Of a DNA stretch of 64,000 nucleotides, positions 36,867-43,803 are shown piece after piece (position 1 is the first letter of the stretch; each line of letters opens with the position of its first letter). The DNA comes from Pelagerythrobacter aerophilus. GTDB taxonomy: Bacteria > Pseudomonadota > Alphaproteobacteria > Sphingomonadales > Sphingomonadaceae. Location of the stretch: NCBI RefSeq assembly GCF_003581645.1, contig NZ_QXFK01000017.1, positions 50,214-114,213 on the forward strand, in the 5' to 3' direction. Below the pieces are notes generated by a model, which saw nothing but the letters and a program-made list of their open reading frames with translations, had not been told where the DNA came from and searched no databases. The translations under genes and the position numbers were made by a program.

Positions 36867-38117
36867 TTAAATAATCCCCACAGCCTTCCCCGCGCGTTTG
36901 AACATGCCGAGGATTGTCTCGACTTCCTCTTCCGAATGTTCGGCACAGAGCGAGCAGCGGAGCAGGGTCATGTTGGCGGGGGTCGCCGGCGGGCGGGCGA
37001 GGTTGACGTAGAGGCCTTCCTTGAGCAGCGCCTCCCACATCGCGGCGCCGCGTTCGAGGTCGGGCATGATCACCGCGACGATCGCGCTCTGCGGTTCCTC
37101 GGTCCCGAGCTCGAAGCCAAGGTCCTTGAGACCGCCGTGCAGCCGCTTGGAATTCTCCCACAGGTGGGCGCGCTTGTTCGAACCGTGCATCAGCTTGCGG
37201 ATGCTGGTCGCCGCGGTCGCGACCACGCTGGGCGGGAGCGAGGCGGTGAAGACGTAGGGCCGGCAGACCAGCCGCAGGATCTCGAACTTCGGGTGGTTGG
37301 AGACGCAGAAGCCGCCGACCGTGCCGACGCTCTTGGAGAAGGTGCCGATGATGAAGTCGACGTCGTCGATCACACCGGCCTGCTCGCACACGCCGCGGCC
37401 GTGCTCGCCGATGAAGCCCATCGAGTGCGCCTCGTCGACCAGTACCATCGCGCCGTACTTCTTGGCGACCGCGACCATCTCCTTGAGCGGCGCGATGTCG
37501 CCGAGCATCGAATAGACGCCTTCCAGCACGACCAGCTTGCCCGCGCCTTCGGGAATGCGGCGCAGGCGCTTCTCCATCGCCTCGAGGTCGTTGTGCTTGA
37601 ACGGCACGACTTCCGCCTTGCCCATCGCGCATCCGTCCCAGATGCTTGCGTGGCTGTCGATGTCGAGGACGATGTAGTCGCCCTTGCCGGCGATCGTGGA
37701 GATGATGCCGAGGTTGGCCTGATAGCCGGTCGAGAACACCATGGCGTGGTCCATGGCGTAGAACTCGCGCAGCGCGTCCTCGCATTCCTTGTGGCCCTGG
37801 TAGGTGCCGTTCAGCACGCGGCTGCCGGTGGTTCCGCTGCCGAAATCCTCGAGCGCCTGCTTGCCCGCCTCGACCACGTCGGGGTCGAAGGTCATGCCCA
37901 TGTAATTGTAGGTGCCGAGCAGGATCGTGTCGCGCCCGTTGCAGATCGCGCGGGTGGGCGAGAGGACTTTCTCCATCACCAGATTGAACGGATCCTCCTG
38001 CCCGGACGCGAGCAGCCCTTCGCGCATGGCGATCAGATCGTCGAACTTGCTGAACAGATCGCGCGACTCGCCTTCCAGCGTCTCGGGCTTGTCGGGCTGC
38101 GAAATACCCTCGCTCAC
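36867..38117 (-). CDS. spt: Serine palmitoyltransferase
   Basis: A cytosolic PLP enzyme joining serine and palmitoyl thioester to 3-ketodihydrosphingosine, the first step of sphingolipid synthesis, which replaces LPS in many sphingomonads. The 416-residue length matches soluble bacterial SPTs. DSHASIWDG carries the cofactor-stacking His156, VLVDEAHSMG the Asp228 that binds the pyridine nitrogen, and TFSKSVGTVGGF the Schiff-base Lys262. The SKSVGTVGGFCVSNHP stretch separates SPT from the related KBL and BioF. The stop is followed only 33 bp later by the AT-rich zone of the nucleotidyltransferase gene. Overlaps acp by 4 bases. Confidence 0.95.
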   Translation of the reverse strand: MSEGISQPDKPETLEGESRDLFSKFDDLIAMREGLLASGQEDPFNLVMEKVLSPTRAICNGRDTILLGTYNYMGMTFDPDVVEAGKQALEDFGSGTTGSRVLNGTYQGHKECEDALREFYAMDHAMVFSTGYQANLGIISTIAGKGDYIVLDIDSHASIWDGCAMGKAEVVPFKHNDLEAMEKRLRRIPEGAGKLVVLEGVYSMLGDIAPLKEMVAVAKKYGAMVLVDEAHSMGFIGEHGRGVCEQAGVIDDVDFIIGTFSKSVGTVGGFCVSNHPKFEILRLVCRPYVFTASLPPSVVATAATSIRKLMHGSNKRAHLWENSKRLHGGLKDLGFELGTEEPQSAIVAVIMPDLERGAAMWEALLKEGLYVNLARPPATPANMTLLRCSLCAEHSEEEVETILGMFKRAGKAVGII

Positions 38118-38359
38118 CGGTCGGCCTGCAGCTTGTGCACCGCGCCGACGAGCTGCCCGTAGGTCTCGATCTCGGCCTGCTGGTTCATGGAGATGATCAC
38201 GTCGAACTCGTCCTCGATCGCGGCGACGAAATCCATCACCGTCAGGCTGTCGAATTCGAGGTCGCCGGCGAACGTGGTCGCCTCGGTGATCTCGACGCCC
38301 TTCTTGTTGAACGGGTCGATCAGGCGGCGAATGGTCTGGTCGGTTTCGGGGCGGTCCAT
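38114..38359 (-). CDS. Acyl carrier protein dedicated to sphingolipid synthesis
   Basis: An 81-residue acidic carrier protein. The phosphopantetheine serine is Ser38 in EFDSLTVMDF, with helix II continuing VAAIEDEFDVIISM. The 4-base overlap with spt makes it the likely acyl donor for SPT; in Caulobacter a carrier protein next to spt serves this role. It differs from the housekeeping AcpP in length and in its N-terminal RRLIDPFNKKGVEI. The ATG at 38359 is chosen; the open frame further up is arginine-rich. Confidence 0.92.
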   Translation of the reverse strand: MDRPETDQTIRRLIDPFNKKGVEITEATTFAGDLEFDSLTVMDFVAAIEDEFDVIISMNQQAEIETYGQLVGAVHKLQADR

Positions 38360-38444
38360 GTGCGGTGTTCCAATCTCGTAGCTTCGGGCAGGGGCGGCGC
38401 CCGTCATGTCAAAGCGGCGGCAAAGCGGGTCCGGCCCCCGCTTG

Positions 38445-38825
38445 TCAAGCCGGCACCAGCCGGCGGACCGCCGCCATGAACGGCCCGATCGAGACCGGCT
38501 TGGCGAGATAGTCGGCCGCGCCGGCGTCGCGAATCCGCTCCTCGTCGCCCTTGCCGGCATAGGCGGTCACCGCCAGCACCGGCACCTCGGCCAGCCCGCG
38601 CTCGCGCTTGAGCGCGGCGATCAGGTCGACGCCGGAGACGTTGGGGAGCTGGATGTCCATCAGCACCAGATCGGGCGCGAAGGCGCGCGCGGCGTCGAGC
38701 ACGAACTCGCCGTCCGCCACCGGCTCGACCTCGAAGCCGTTCGCGCGCAGGACGTCGCAGAACAGTTTCCGGTTGAGGTCGTTGTCCTCGACAACCAGTA
38801 TTCTCTTTGCCACAGCCTCGCTCAC
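38445..38825 (-). CDS. divK: DivK-like single-domain response regulator
   Basis: 126 residues, a receiver domain only. ILVVEDND holds the acidic pair, LMDIQLP the phosphorylated Asp57, VTAYAGKGDEERI the switch threonine Thr87, and AKPV the conserved Lys109. MKLF/RKLF and KGDEERIRDAG are DivK-typical. In Caulobacter DivK links the PleC/DivJ kinases to the CtrA pathway and cell polarity; this ortholog probably does the same. Start is GTG 38825 (MSEAVAKRILVV). Divergent from the DUF3572 gene, with about 50 bp between the two starts. Confidence 0.88.
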   Translation of the reverse strand: MSEAVAKRILVVEDNDLNRKLFCDVLRANGFEVEPVADGEFVLDAARAFAPDLVLMDIQLPNVSGVDLIAALKRERGLAEVPVLAVTAYAGKGDEERIRDAGAADYLAKPVSIGPFMAAVRRLVPA

Positions 38826-38879
38826 GTCGGGCGCTCCCCTTGCTGCCCAACGCCTTATGCCTCCCGGAGGACGCTGACA

Positions 38880-39164
38880 ATTATTCGCGAGACTCGATCG
38901 AACGACCATGCCCCGGGCGACGCCGATTCGCTGGCGCTCGCCGCGCTCGGCTGGGTGCTGCAGGATGACGACCGGGCGCAGCGGCTGCTCTCGCTGACCG
39001 GGCTCACGCCCGAGATCCTGCGCGAGCGGCTGACCGACCGGGGGGTGCTTGCCGCCGTTCTCGAATTTCTCGCCAATCACGAGCCCGATCTCGTGCTCGC
39101 GGCCGACGCGCTGAACGTCGCGCCCGAGACGCTGATCGAGGCGCACAGGAGCCTTTCGCAATGA
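38880..39164 (+). CDS. DUF3572 family protein, start codon non-canonical
   Basis: A small helical protein (about 94 to 96 residues): DADSLALAALGWVLQDD, LLSLTGLTPEILRERLTD, FLANHEPDLVLAADALNVAPETLIEAH, the usual DUF3572 pattern in alphaproteobacteria. No ATG, GTG or TTG exists in frame between position 38850 and residue RETRSND. GGAGG at 38866-38870 is 9 bases before an ATT at 38880 and 3 bases before a CTG at 38874. I place the start at 38880 on SD spacing, but CTG 38874 (reading MTIIRET) is equally arguable. Heads a five-gene operon with 4-base overlaps. Confidence 0.75.
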   Translation: MIRETRSNDHAPGDADSLALAALGWVLQDDDRAQRLLSLTGLTPEILRERLTDRGVLAAVLEFLANHEPDLVLAADALNVAPETLIEAHRSLSQ

Positions 39165-39805
39165 GCCGCCCGCTGATCATCTCCGACTGCGACGAAGTGC
39201 TGCTGCACATGGTGGCGCACTTCCGCGACTGGCTCGGCGAGAGCGAGCGGGTCGACTTCACCATCGGCAGCAACAACTTCGCCGAAGCCATGCGCTGGCG
39301 CGAGAGCGGCGAGCGGGTGGAGGAGCGCGACATATGGCGCCTGCTCGGCCGCTTCTTCGACACCGAGATGGACCGCCAGCTCCCGATCGCAGGCGCGGTC
39401 GACGGCGTCGCGGCGCTGGCCGAGCATGCCGACGTGGTGATCCTGACCAACCTCAACGACGAACGGCGGGAACGCCGCGCGCGCCAGCTTGCCGATCACG
39501 GGATCGCGGCGCGGGTCTTCACCAATCAGGGCCCCAAGGGGCCGGCGCTCAAGGCGATCGTCGAGGAATATGCGCCGAGCCGCGCGATCTTCATCGACGA
39601 TCTGCCGCAGCATCACCGCTCTGCTGCGGAGACCGTGCCGGACGTCGTGCGGCTGCACCTCTGCGGCGAGCCGCAGCTCGCCCCGCACATCGACTGCGCG
39701 CACCGCGCGGGCCACGCCCACGCCCGGATCGACGCCTGGGGCGAGGCGCTGCCTTGGCTGCTCGAACAACTGAACTTCGAAACACAGGATAAGGAACACG
39801 CATGA
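39161..39805 (+). CDS. HAD-superfamily hydrolase
   Basis: A 214-residue protein of the haloacid dehalogenase fold. Nucleophile motif I is ISDCDEVL (Asp9, Asp11), motif II is VILTNLNDE, motif III is the lysine of QGPKGPALKAI, and motif IV is IFIDDLPQHH. The helical cap inserted between motifs I and II makes it a C1-type phosphatase. The substrate is unknown. Starts inside the stop of the DUF3572 gene (ATGA) and overlaps the RidA gene by 4 bases. Being in one operon with a RidA and a glycerophosphodiesterase suggests metabolite repair or small phosphate ester hydrolysis. Confidence 0.85.
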   Translation: MSRPLIISDCDEVLLHMVAHFRDWLGESERVDFTIGSNNFAEAMRWRESGERVEERDIWRLLGRFFDTEMDRQLPIAGAVDGVAALAEHADVVILTNLNDERRERRARQLADHGIAARVFTNQGPKGPALKAIVEEYAPSRAIFIDDLPQHHRSAAETVPDVVRLHLCGEPQLAPHIDCAHRAGHAHARIDAWGEALPWLLEQLNFETQDKEHA

Positions 39806-40260
39806 GCATCGAAGCGAAACTTGCCGAACTGGGAATCACGCTGCCGGAAGCCGCGGCGCCGGTCGCGAGCTATGTTCCGGTGGTGGTCGCGGGCGGACTC
39901 GCCCATGTCTCGGGCCAGCTGCCGTTCGTCGACGGCAAGCTGGTGACCGGGCGGCTGGGCGAGGACCTCGCACTCGACCAGGGTGCCGCGGCGGCGCGCG
40001 CCTGCGGCCTGATGATCCTGGCGCAGCTCAAGGCCGCGCTCGGCTCGCTCGACCGGGTGGAGCGGATCGTCAAGCTCGGCGCCTTCGTCAATTCGGCGGG
40101 CGACTTCACCGACCAGCCCAAAGTCGCCAACGGCGTGTCGGATCTGATGCTGGAAGTCTTCGGCGACGCCGGCCGCCACGCCCGCGCCGCGGTCGGCGTG
40201 CCGGCGCTCCCGCTCGGCGCCGCGGTCGAGGTCGACGCGATCGTCGCCGTGAGGGACTGA
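39802..40260 (+). CDS. RidA/YjgF-family imine deaminase
   Basis: RidA proteins hydrolyse reactive enamines/imines made by PLP enzymes. The protein has 152 residues, typical of the longer RidA subgroup. The sequence VVVAGGLAHVSGQLPF and the C-terminal FGDAGRHARAAVGVPALPLGAAVEVDAI include the conserved arginine (HARAAVGV). The metabolite-binding glycine in VSGQLP is present. Starts at ATG 39802 in the overlap with the HAD gene; its stop is followed after one base by the CTG-started glycerophosphodiesterase gene. Confidence 0.92.
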   Translation: MSIEAKLAELGITLPEAAAPVASYVPVVVAGGLAHVSGQLPFVDGKLVTGRLGEDLALDQGAAAARACGLMILAQLKAALGSLDRVERIVKLGAFVNSAGDFTDQPKVANGVSDLMLEVFGDAGRHARAAVGVPALPLGAAVEVDAIVAVRD

Positions 40261-40261
40261 G

Positions 40262-41020
40262 CTGAACCCGATCGACGCCTGGCGGGCACCGGCCCCTGAT
40301 CCCCGGCGCGTCGAATGGCTCGCCCAGTGGACCTATGCCCACCGCGGACTCCATTCGTCCGGCGTGCCGGAGAACTCGCCTTCGGCCTTCGCCGAGGCGA
40401 TGGCGCGCGGCCTCGCGATCGAGTGCGACGTCCAGCGCACCGGCGATGGCCGGGCGGCGGTGTTCCATGACTGGGAGCTCGACCGGCTGACCGACGAGCG
40501 CGGCCCGGTGATCCGCCGCCCGCTGGCGGAGATCGAACGGATCGCGCTCGCGGGCAGCAGCGACCGCGTTCCCTCGCTCGAACGGATGCTGGCCCAGGTC
40601 GGGGGCAGGGTGCCCGTGCTGATCGAGCTCAAGTCGAAGCGCGAGCGGCGAGTCGCGCCGCTGTGCCTCGCCGTGCGCCGCGCGCTCGACGGCTACCGCG
40701 GCCCGCATGCGGTGATGAGCTTCGACCCGCGTGTGTCGCGCTGGTTCTCGGTCCACGCGCCCCGCACGGTCCGCGGGCTGGTCGTGACCGAGGAGGACGA
40801 CAAGGGCGTCGTCGGCCTGTGGCGGCGGCATGCGGCGCTGTGGCATGCCCGGCCGGACTTCCTTGCCTACGACGTGCGCGACCTGCCCAGCCGCTTTGCC
40901 GCGGGCCAGCGCAAGCGCGGTATCCCGGTCCTGACCTGGACCGTTCGCTCGCCCGAACTTCGCGAGCGCGCCGCGCTGCACGCCGACGCGCCGATCGCGG
41001 AAGGAGACGGATTGGCGTGA
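40262..41020 (+). CDS. Glycerophosphodiester phosphodiesterase, CTG start
   Basis: Hydrolyses glycerophosphodiesters to glycerol 3-phosphate and an alcohol. The protein has 252 residues, without signal peptide, so cytoplasmic (UgpQ-like). The catalytic motif HRG is at residues 27-29, PEN at 36-38, ECDVQ with metal ligands Glu54 and Asp56, and FHDWELDRLTD with His69. The first in-frame GTG (40364) lies beyond the catalytic histidine and cannot be the start. The only start giving a full protein is CTG 40262, six bases after GAGGG at 40251-40255. A stop at 40250 in the same frame closes the frame upstream. Confidence 0.9.
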   Translation: MNPIDAWRAPAPDPRRVEWLAQWTYAHRGLHSSGVPENSPSAFAEAMARGLAIECDVQRTGDGRAAVFHDWELDRLTDERGPVIRRPLAEIERIALAGSSDRVPSLERMLAQVGGRVPVLIELKSKRERRVAPLCLAVRRALDGYRGPHAVMSFDPRVSRWFSVHAPRTVRGLVVTEEDDKGVVGLWRRHAALWHARPDFLAYDVRDLPSRFAAGQRKRGIPVLTWTVRSPELRERAALHADAPIAEGDGLA

Positions 41021-42156
41021 GTGACGGCCAGCCGCGCGTGCGCACCGCCGAATCGGTCGGCTCGCTGCCGCGCGCCGAATGGGACGCGCTCGCCGGCACG
41101 GACAATCCGTTCGTCTCCTACGACTTCCTCACCGCGCTCGAGGATTCGGGCAGCGTCGGGCCGGAGACGGGCTGGCTGCCGCTGCCGATCGTGGTCGAGC
41201 GCGGGCCCGATCACAGGCTCGCCGCCGCCATGCCGGCCTACGTCAAGTCGCACAGCCAGGGCGAATACGTGTTCGATCACGCCTGGGCCGACGCCTACGA
41301 GCGCGCGGGCGGGGCCTATTACCCCAAGCTGCAGATCGCTGTCCCGTTCACACCCGCCACGGGGCCGCGGCTGCTGGCCGCCACGCCGGGCGACGCGGAG
41401 GTGCTTCTGCGCGCGGCCGAATGGGTCTGCGGCCATTTCAAGCTCTCCTCCGCCCACGCGACTTTCATCGAACCCGAACAGCGCGCGCTGTTCGAGCAGG
41501 CGAGGTGGATGCTGCGCAGCGACATCCAGTTCCACTGGGAGAACCGCGGCTACGACAGCTTCGATGCGTTCCTCGGCGCGCTCAGCTCGCGCAAGCGCAA
41601 GGCGATCCGCAAGGAACGCGCCGCGGCGCAGGAAGGGCTGGAGATCCGCCACCTCAGCGGCGACGCGATCCGGCCCGAGCATTGGGATGCGTTCTGGGAA
41701 TTCTACCAGGACACCGGCGCGCGCAAGTGGGGCCATCCCTACCTGACGCGCGAGGCCTTTACCCTGCTGGGCGAGCGGATGGCGGACCGGATCCTGCTGG
41801 TCTTCGCTTACGAAGACGGCGTGCCGATCGCCGGCGCGCTCAACGTTATCGGCGGGACGACGCTGTTCGGCCGCTACTGGGGCTGCACCGCCGAGCGGCG
41901 CTTCCTCCATTTCGAGCTGTGCTACTACCAGGCGATCGACGCCGCGATCGAGCGCGGGCTCGCACGGGTCGAGGCCGGCGCGCAAGGTGGGCACAAGCTC
42001 ATGCGCGGTTACGAGCCGGTCGAGACCTGGTCGGCGCACTGGATCGCCGATCCCGGCTTCCGCGAGGCGGTGGCCGATTTTCTCGAGCGCGAACGCGAAG
42101 GCGTCTCGCTCGATCGCTCGTTCATGGCCGAGCGGACGCCGTTCCGGAAAGACTAG
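41017..42156 (+). CDS. FemAB-like (DUF482) GNAT acyltransferase
   Basis: A 379-residue protein. The start GTG 41017 overlaps the glycerophosphodiesterase stop (GTGA). Motifs match the PF04339 family: NPFVSYDFLTALE near the start, the PAYVKSHSQGEYVFDHAWADAYERAGGAYYPKLQ core, SSAHATFIEPEQ, SSRKRKAIRKERA, and EAGAQGGHKLMRGYEPVETWSAHW at the C-terminus. The family is annotated from a tandem GNAT fold and a link to peptidoglycan or N-acyl products; the true reaction is unproven. It closes the five-gene operon. The neighbouring RidA may remove imines made in its pathway. Confidence 0.87.
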   Translation: MSDGQPRVRTAESVGSLPRAEWDALAGTDNPFVSYDFLTALEDSGSVGPETGWLPLPIVVERGPDHRLAAAMPAYVKSHSQGEYVFDHAWADAYERAGGAYYPKLQIAVPFTPATGPRLLAATPGDAEVLLRAAEWVCGHFKLSSAHATFIEPEQRALFEQARWMLRSDIQFHWENRGYDSFDAFLGALSSRKRKAIRKERAAAQEGLEIRHLSGDAIRPEHWDAFWEFYQDTGARKWGHPYLTREAFTLLGERMADRILLVFAYEDGVPIAGALNVIGGTTLFGRYWGCTAERRFLHFELCYYQAIDAAIERGLARVEAGAQGGHKLMRGYEPVETWSAHWIADPGFREAVADFLEREREGVSLDRSFMAERTPFRKD

Positions 42157-42166
42157 GGTTCTGGCC

Positions 42167-42496
42167 CTAGGCGACCTTGCGCTCGCCGGTGCCGAGCCAG
42201 TTGCGCGCGCGGCGCTGCGCCTCGGCGATCTCGCGAGCGGTCATTTCCTCCGACACCTCGGCCCGGCAGCCGGGAGCGGCCTCGTGCCCGCCCAGCGCGG
42301 CGAGATTGAACCACTTGTGCGCCTCGACCAGATCGCACGGCGCACCGTGGCTGCCGGTCGAGAAAGCCACGCCGAGATCGAAATAGGCGGCCGGATCGCC
42401 GTGCGCCGCTGCGGTGAGGCAGTGCGCGACCAGCATATCGGCGGCGGTCGTGTCGGCGGGCATCGCCATGCCGCCCTCTATCGGAATCAGTTCCAT
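42167..42496 (-). CDS. Sel1-repeat-like small protein
   Basis: A protein of 109 residues. Short stretches (HGDPAAYFDLGVAFSTG and LVEAHKWFNLAALGGHEAA) fit one and a half Sel1-like alpha-alpha repeats, usually protein-protein contacts. Two cysteines. The start is ATG 42496 with a GGGGGGA SD; an ATG 15 bp upstream is possible. The last part (REIAEAQRRARNWL) is an amphipathic helix. Convergent with the FemAB-like gene. Partner unknown. Confidence 0.72.
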   Translation of the reverse strand: MELIPIEGGMAMPADTTAADMLVAHCLTAAAHGDPAAYFDLGVAFSTGSHGAPCDLVEAHKWFNLAALGGHEAAPGCRAEVSEEMTAREIAEAQRRARNWLGTGERKVA

Positions 42497-42661
42497 CGTA
42501 AGTCCCCCCAAATACCGGCGATCCCCATCGCCCGTAGGCCGACTTTTCGGCGGTCATGGTCAACAAACCGTTAACGCCGCGAGGAACCTTGCTGCAGACA
42601 GCCGGACCCGTTCGGCTCACCTTAATTTTCACCGGGCTAGCGCGCGGCCATCGATTGTCGC

Positions 42662-42690
42662 TTGTGCGTGCTTTTGCCCCCGCCTATAGG
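42662..42690 (+). promoter_or_regulatory. Probable promoter of dksA
   Basis: TTGTGC at 42662-42667, exactly 17 bases, then TATAGG at 42685-42690. Transcription would start near 42697, with an 84-base leader. The boxes are fair matches and the spacing ideal. The rest of the 284-bp gap between the Sel1-like gene and dksA holds nothing further that I see. Confidence 0.4.
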
Positions 42691-42780
42691 CGCGCCCAAC
42701 GCGAAGGTCCGGGTCGCCGGAATGTACCGAACGGCCTGAAACAAGCGCCGGCTATGGCCGGCAGGGGTTGAGAGGCAACT

Positions 42781-43239
42781 ATGGCGTCCGCGATGTCCAG
42801 CGACATCGAAGTTCTCGAAAAGGCCCGGAAATCGATCGCGGCGGACTACGTGCCGCGCGAAGACGAGCCTTACATGAGCGAGCAGCAGGTCAACTTCTTC
42901 CGCAAGCTCCTGCTCGAATGGAAACGGTCGATCCTCGACGCCTCCTCGGCGACGCTGCAATCGTTGCAGGATGGGCCGATCCGGGAACCCGATCTCAACG
43001 ACCGCGCGTCGAGCGAGGCGGACTGGGGAATCGAGCTGCGCACCCGCGACCGGCAGCGCAAGCTGATCGCCAAGATCGACGCCGCGCTGCGCCGGATCGA
43101 TGCCGGCGAATACGGCTATTGCGAGGTGACGGGCGATCCGATCGGCATCCGCCGCCTGATCGCGCGGCCCGTCGCGACAATGACGGTCGAGGCGCAGGAA
43201 GCGCACGAGCGGCGCGAGAAGATCTCCCGCGACGATTGA
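42781..43239 (+). CDS. dksA: RNA polymerase-binding protein DksA, single-cysteine type
   Basis: A 152-residue protein of the DksA/TraR family that inserts a coiled coil into the RNA polymerase secondary channel and works with ppGpp. DLNDRASSEAD (71-81) at the coiled-coil tip has the functional Asp71 and Asp74. The zinc finger region GYCEVTGDPIGIRRL keeps only Cys114 of the four cysteines found in E. coli DksA, as often seen in alphaproteobacteria; the fold must be held by other contacts. ATG 42781 with AGAGG. Monocistronic, just before a PilZ gene. Confidence 0.95.
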   Translation: MASAMSSDIEVLEKARKSIAADYVPREDEPYMSEQQVNFFRKLLLEWKRSILDASSATLQSLQDGPIREPDLNDRASSEADWGIELRTRDRQRKLIAKIDAALRRIDAGEYGYCEVTGDPIGIRRLIARPVATMTVEAQEAHERREKISRDD

Positions 43240-43371
43240 TCGCGGGCAGGCTTCGACCGGCGGGCAAACAGGCTTAAAGCTTCCTTAGCCAATCCTGCCT
43301 AATCCGATTCGGGCCCGCGGGTCGCCTGCCGCGAGCAGATCGAGAGACCGAGGAAAGGACCGGGACCGCGA

Positions 43372-43749
43372 ATGTCCGGCGTCGACACCAGACACATCCC
43401 ACGCGACAGCCTGTTCCTGCTCGCCTCGCTTCGCCTGGACGGCGACGCGGCGGAGCATCGCGTCAAGGTCCGCAATCTTTCCGCCGGCGGCATGATGGCC
43501 GAAGGCGACGTGCGGGTGGAGCGGGGCGTGCGTCTGTCGGTCGATCTGCGCAACATCGGCTGGGTCGGCGGCACCGTGGCCTGGGTTCAGGACAAGCGCT
43601 TCGGCATCGCCTTTTCCGAAGAGATCGACGCCAGCCGCGTGCGCGCGCCGGTCGGTTCGTCGGATGCCGACACCCCGCGCTTCACCAAGCCCGCTTCGAT
43701 CATGCCGCTGCACGCCGCGGTCGATCCCTCGCGCCTGCGCAAGCTCTGA
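43372..43749 (+). CDS. PilZ-domain protein
   Basis: A 125-residue protein consisting of one PilZ domain and a short C-terminal tail. RHIPR at 7-11 (RxxxR) and NLSAGG at 35-40 (N/DxSxxG) are the cyclic di-GMP-binding motifs and both are intact, so binding is expected. The rest is beta strands (GVRLSVDLRNIGWVGGTVAWVQDKRFGIAF). The tail from about residue 90 is probably disordered. The partner is unknown; single-domain PilZ proteins usually act on motility or polysaccharide machinery. ATG 43372 follows GACCG, a weak SD. Confidence 0.92.
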   Translation: MSGVDTRHIPRDSLFLLASLRLDGDAAEHRVKVRNLSAGGMMAEGDVRVERGVRLSVDLRNIGWVGGTVAWVQDKRFGIAFSEEIDASRVRAPVGSSDADTPRFTKPASIMPLHAAVDPSRLRKL

Positions 43750-43803
43750 TCCGCGCTGTTCGCGGCTGACCTCGCCTGGTTTGCTTGCTAGGCCGTCGCG
43801 GAG

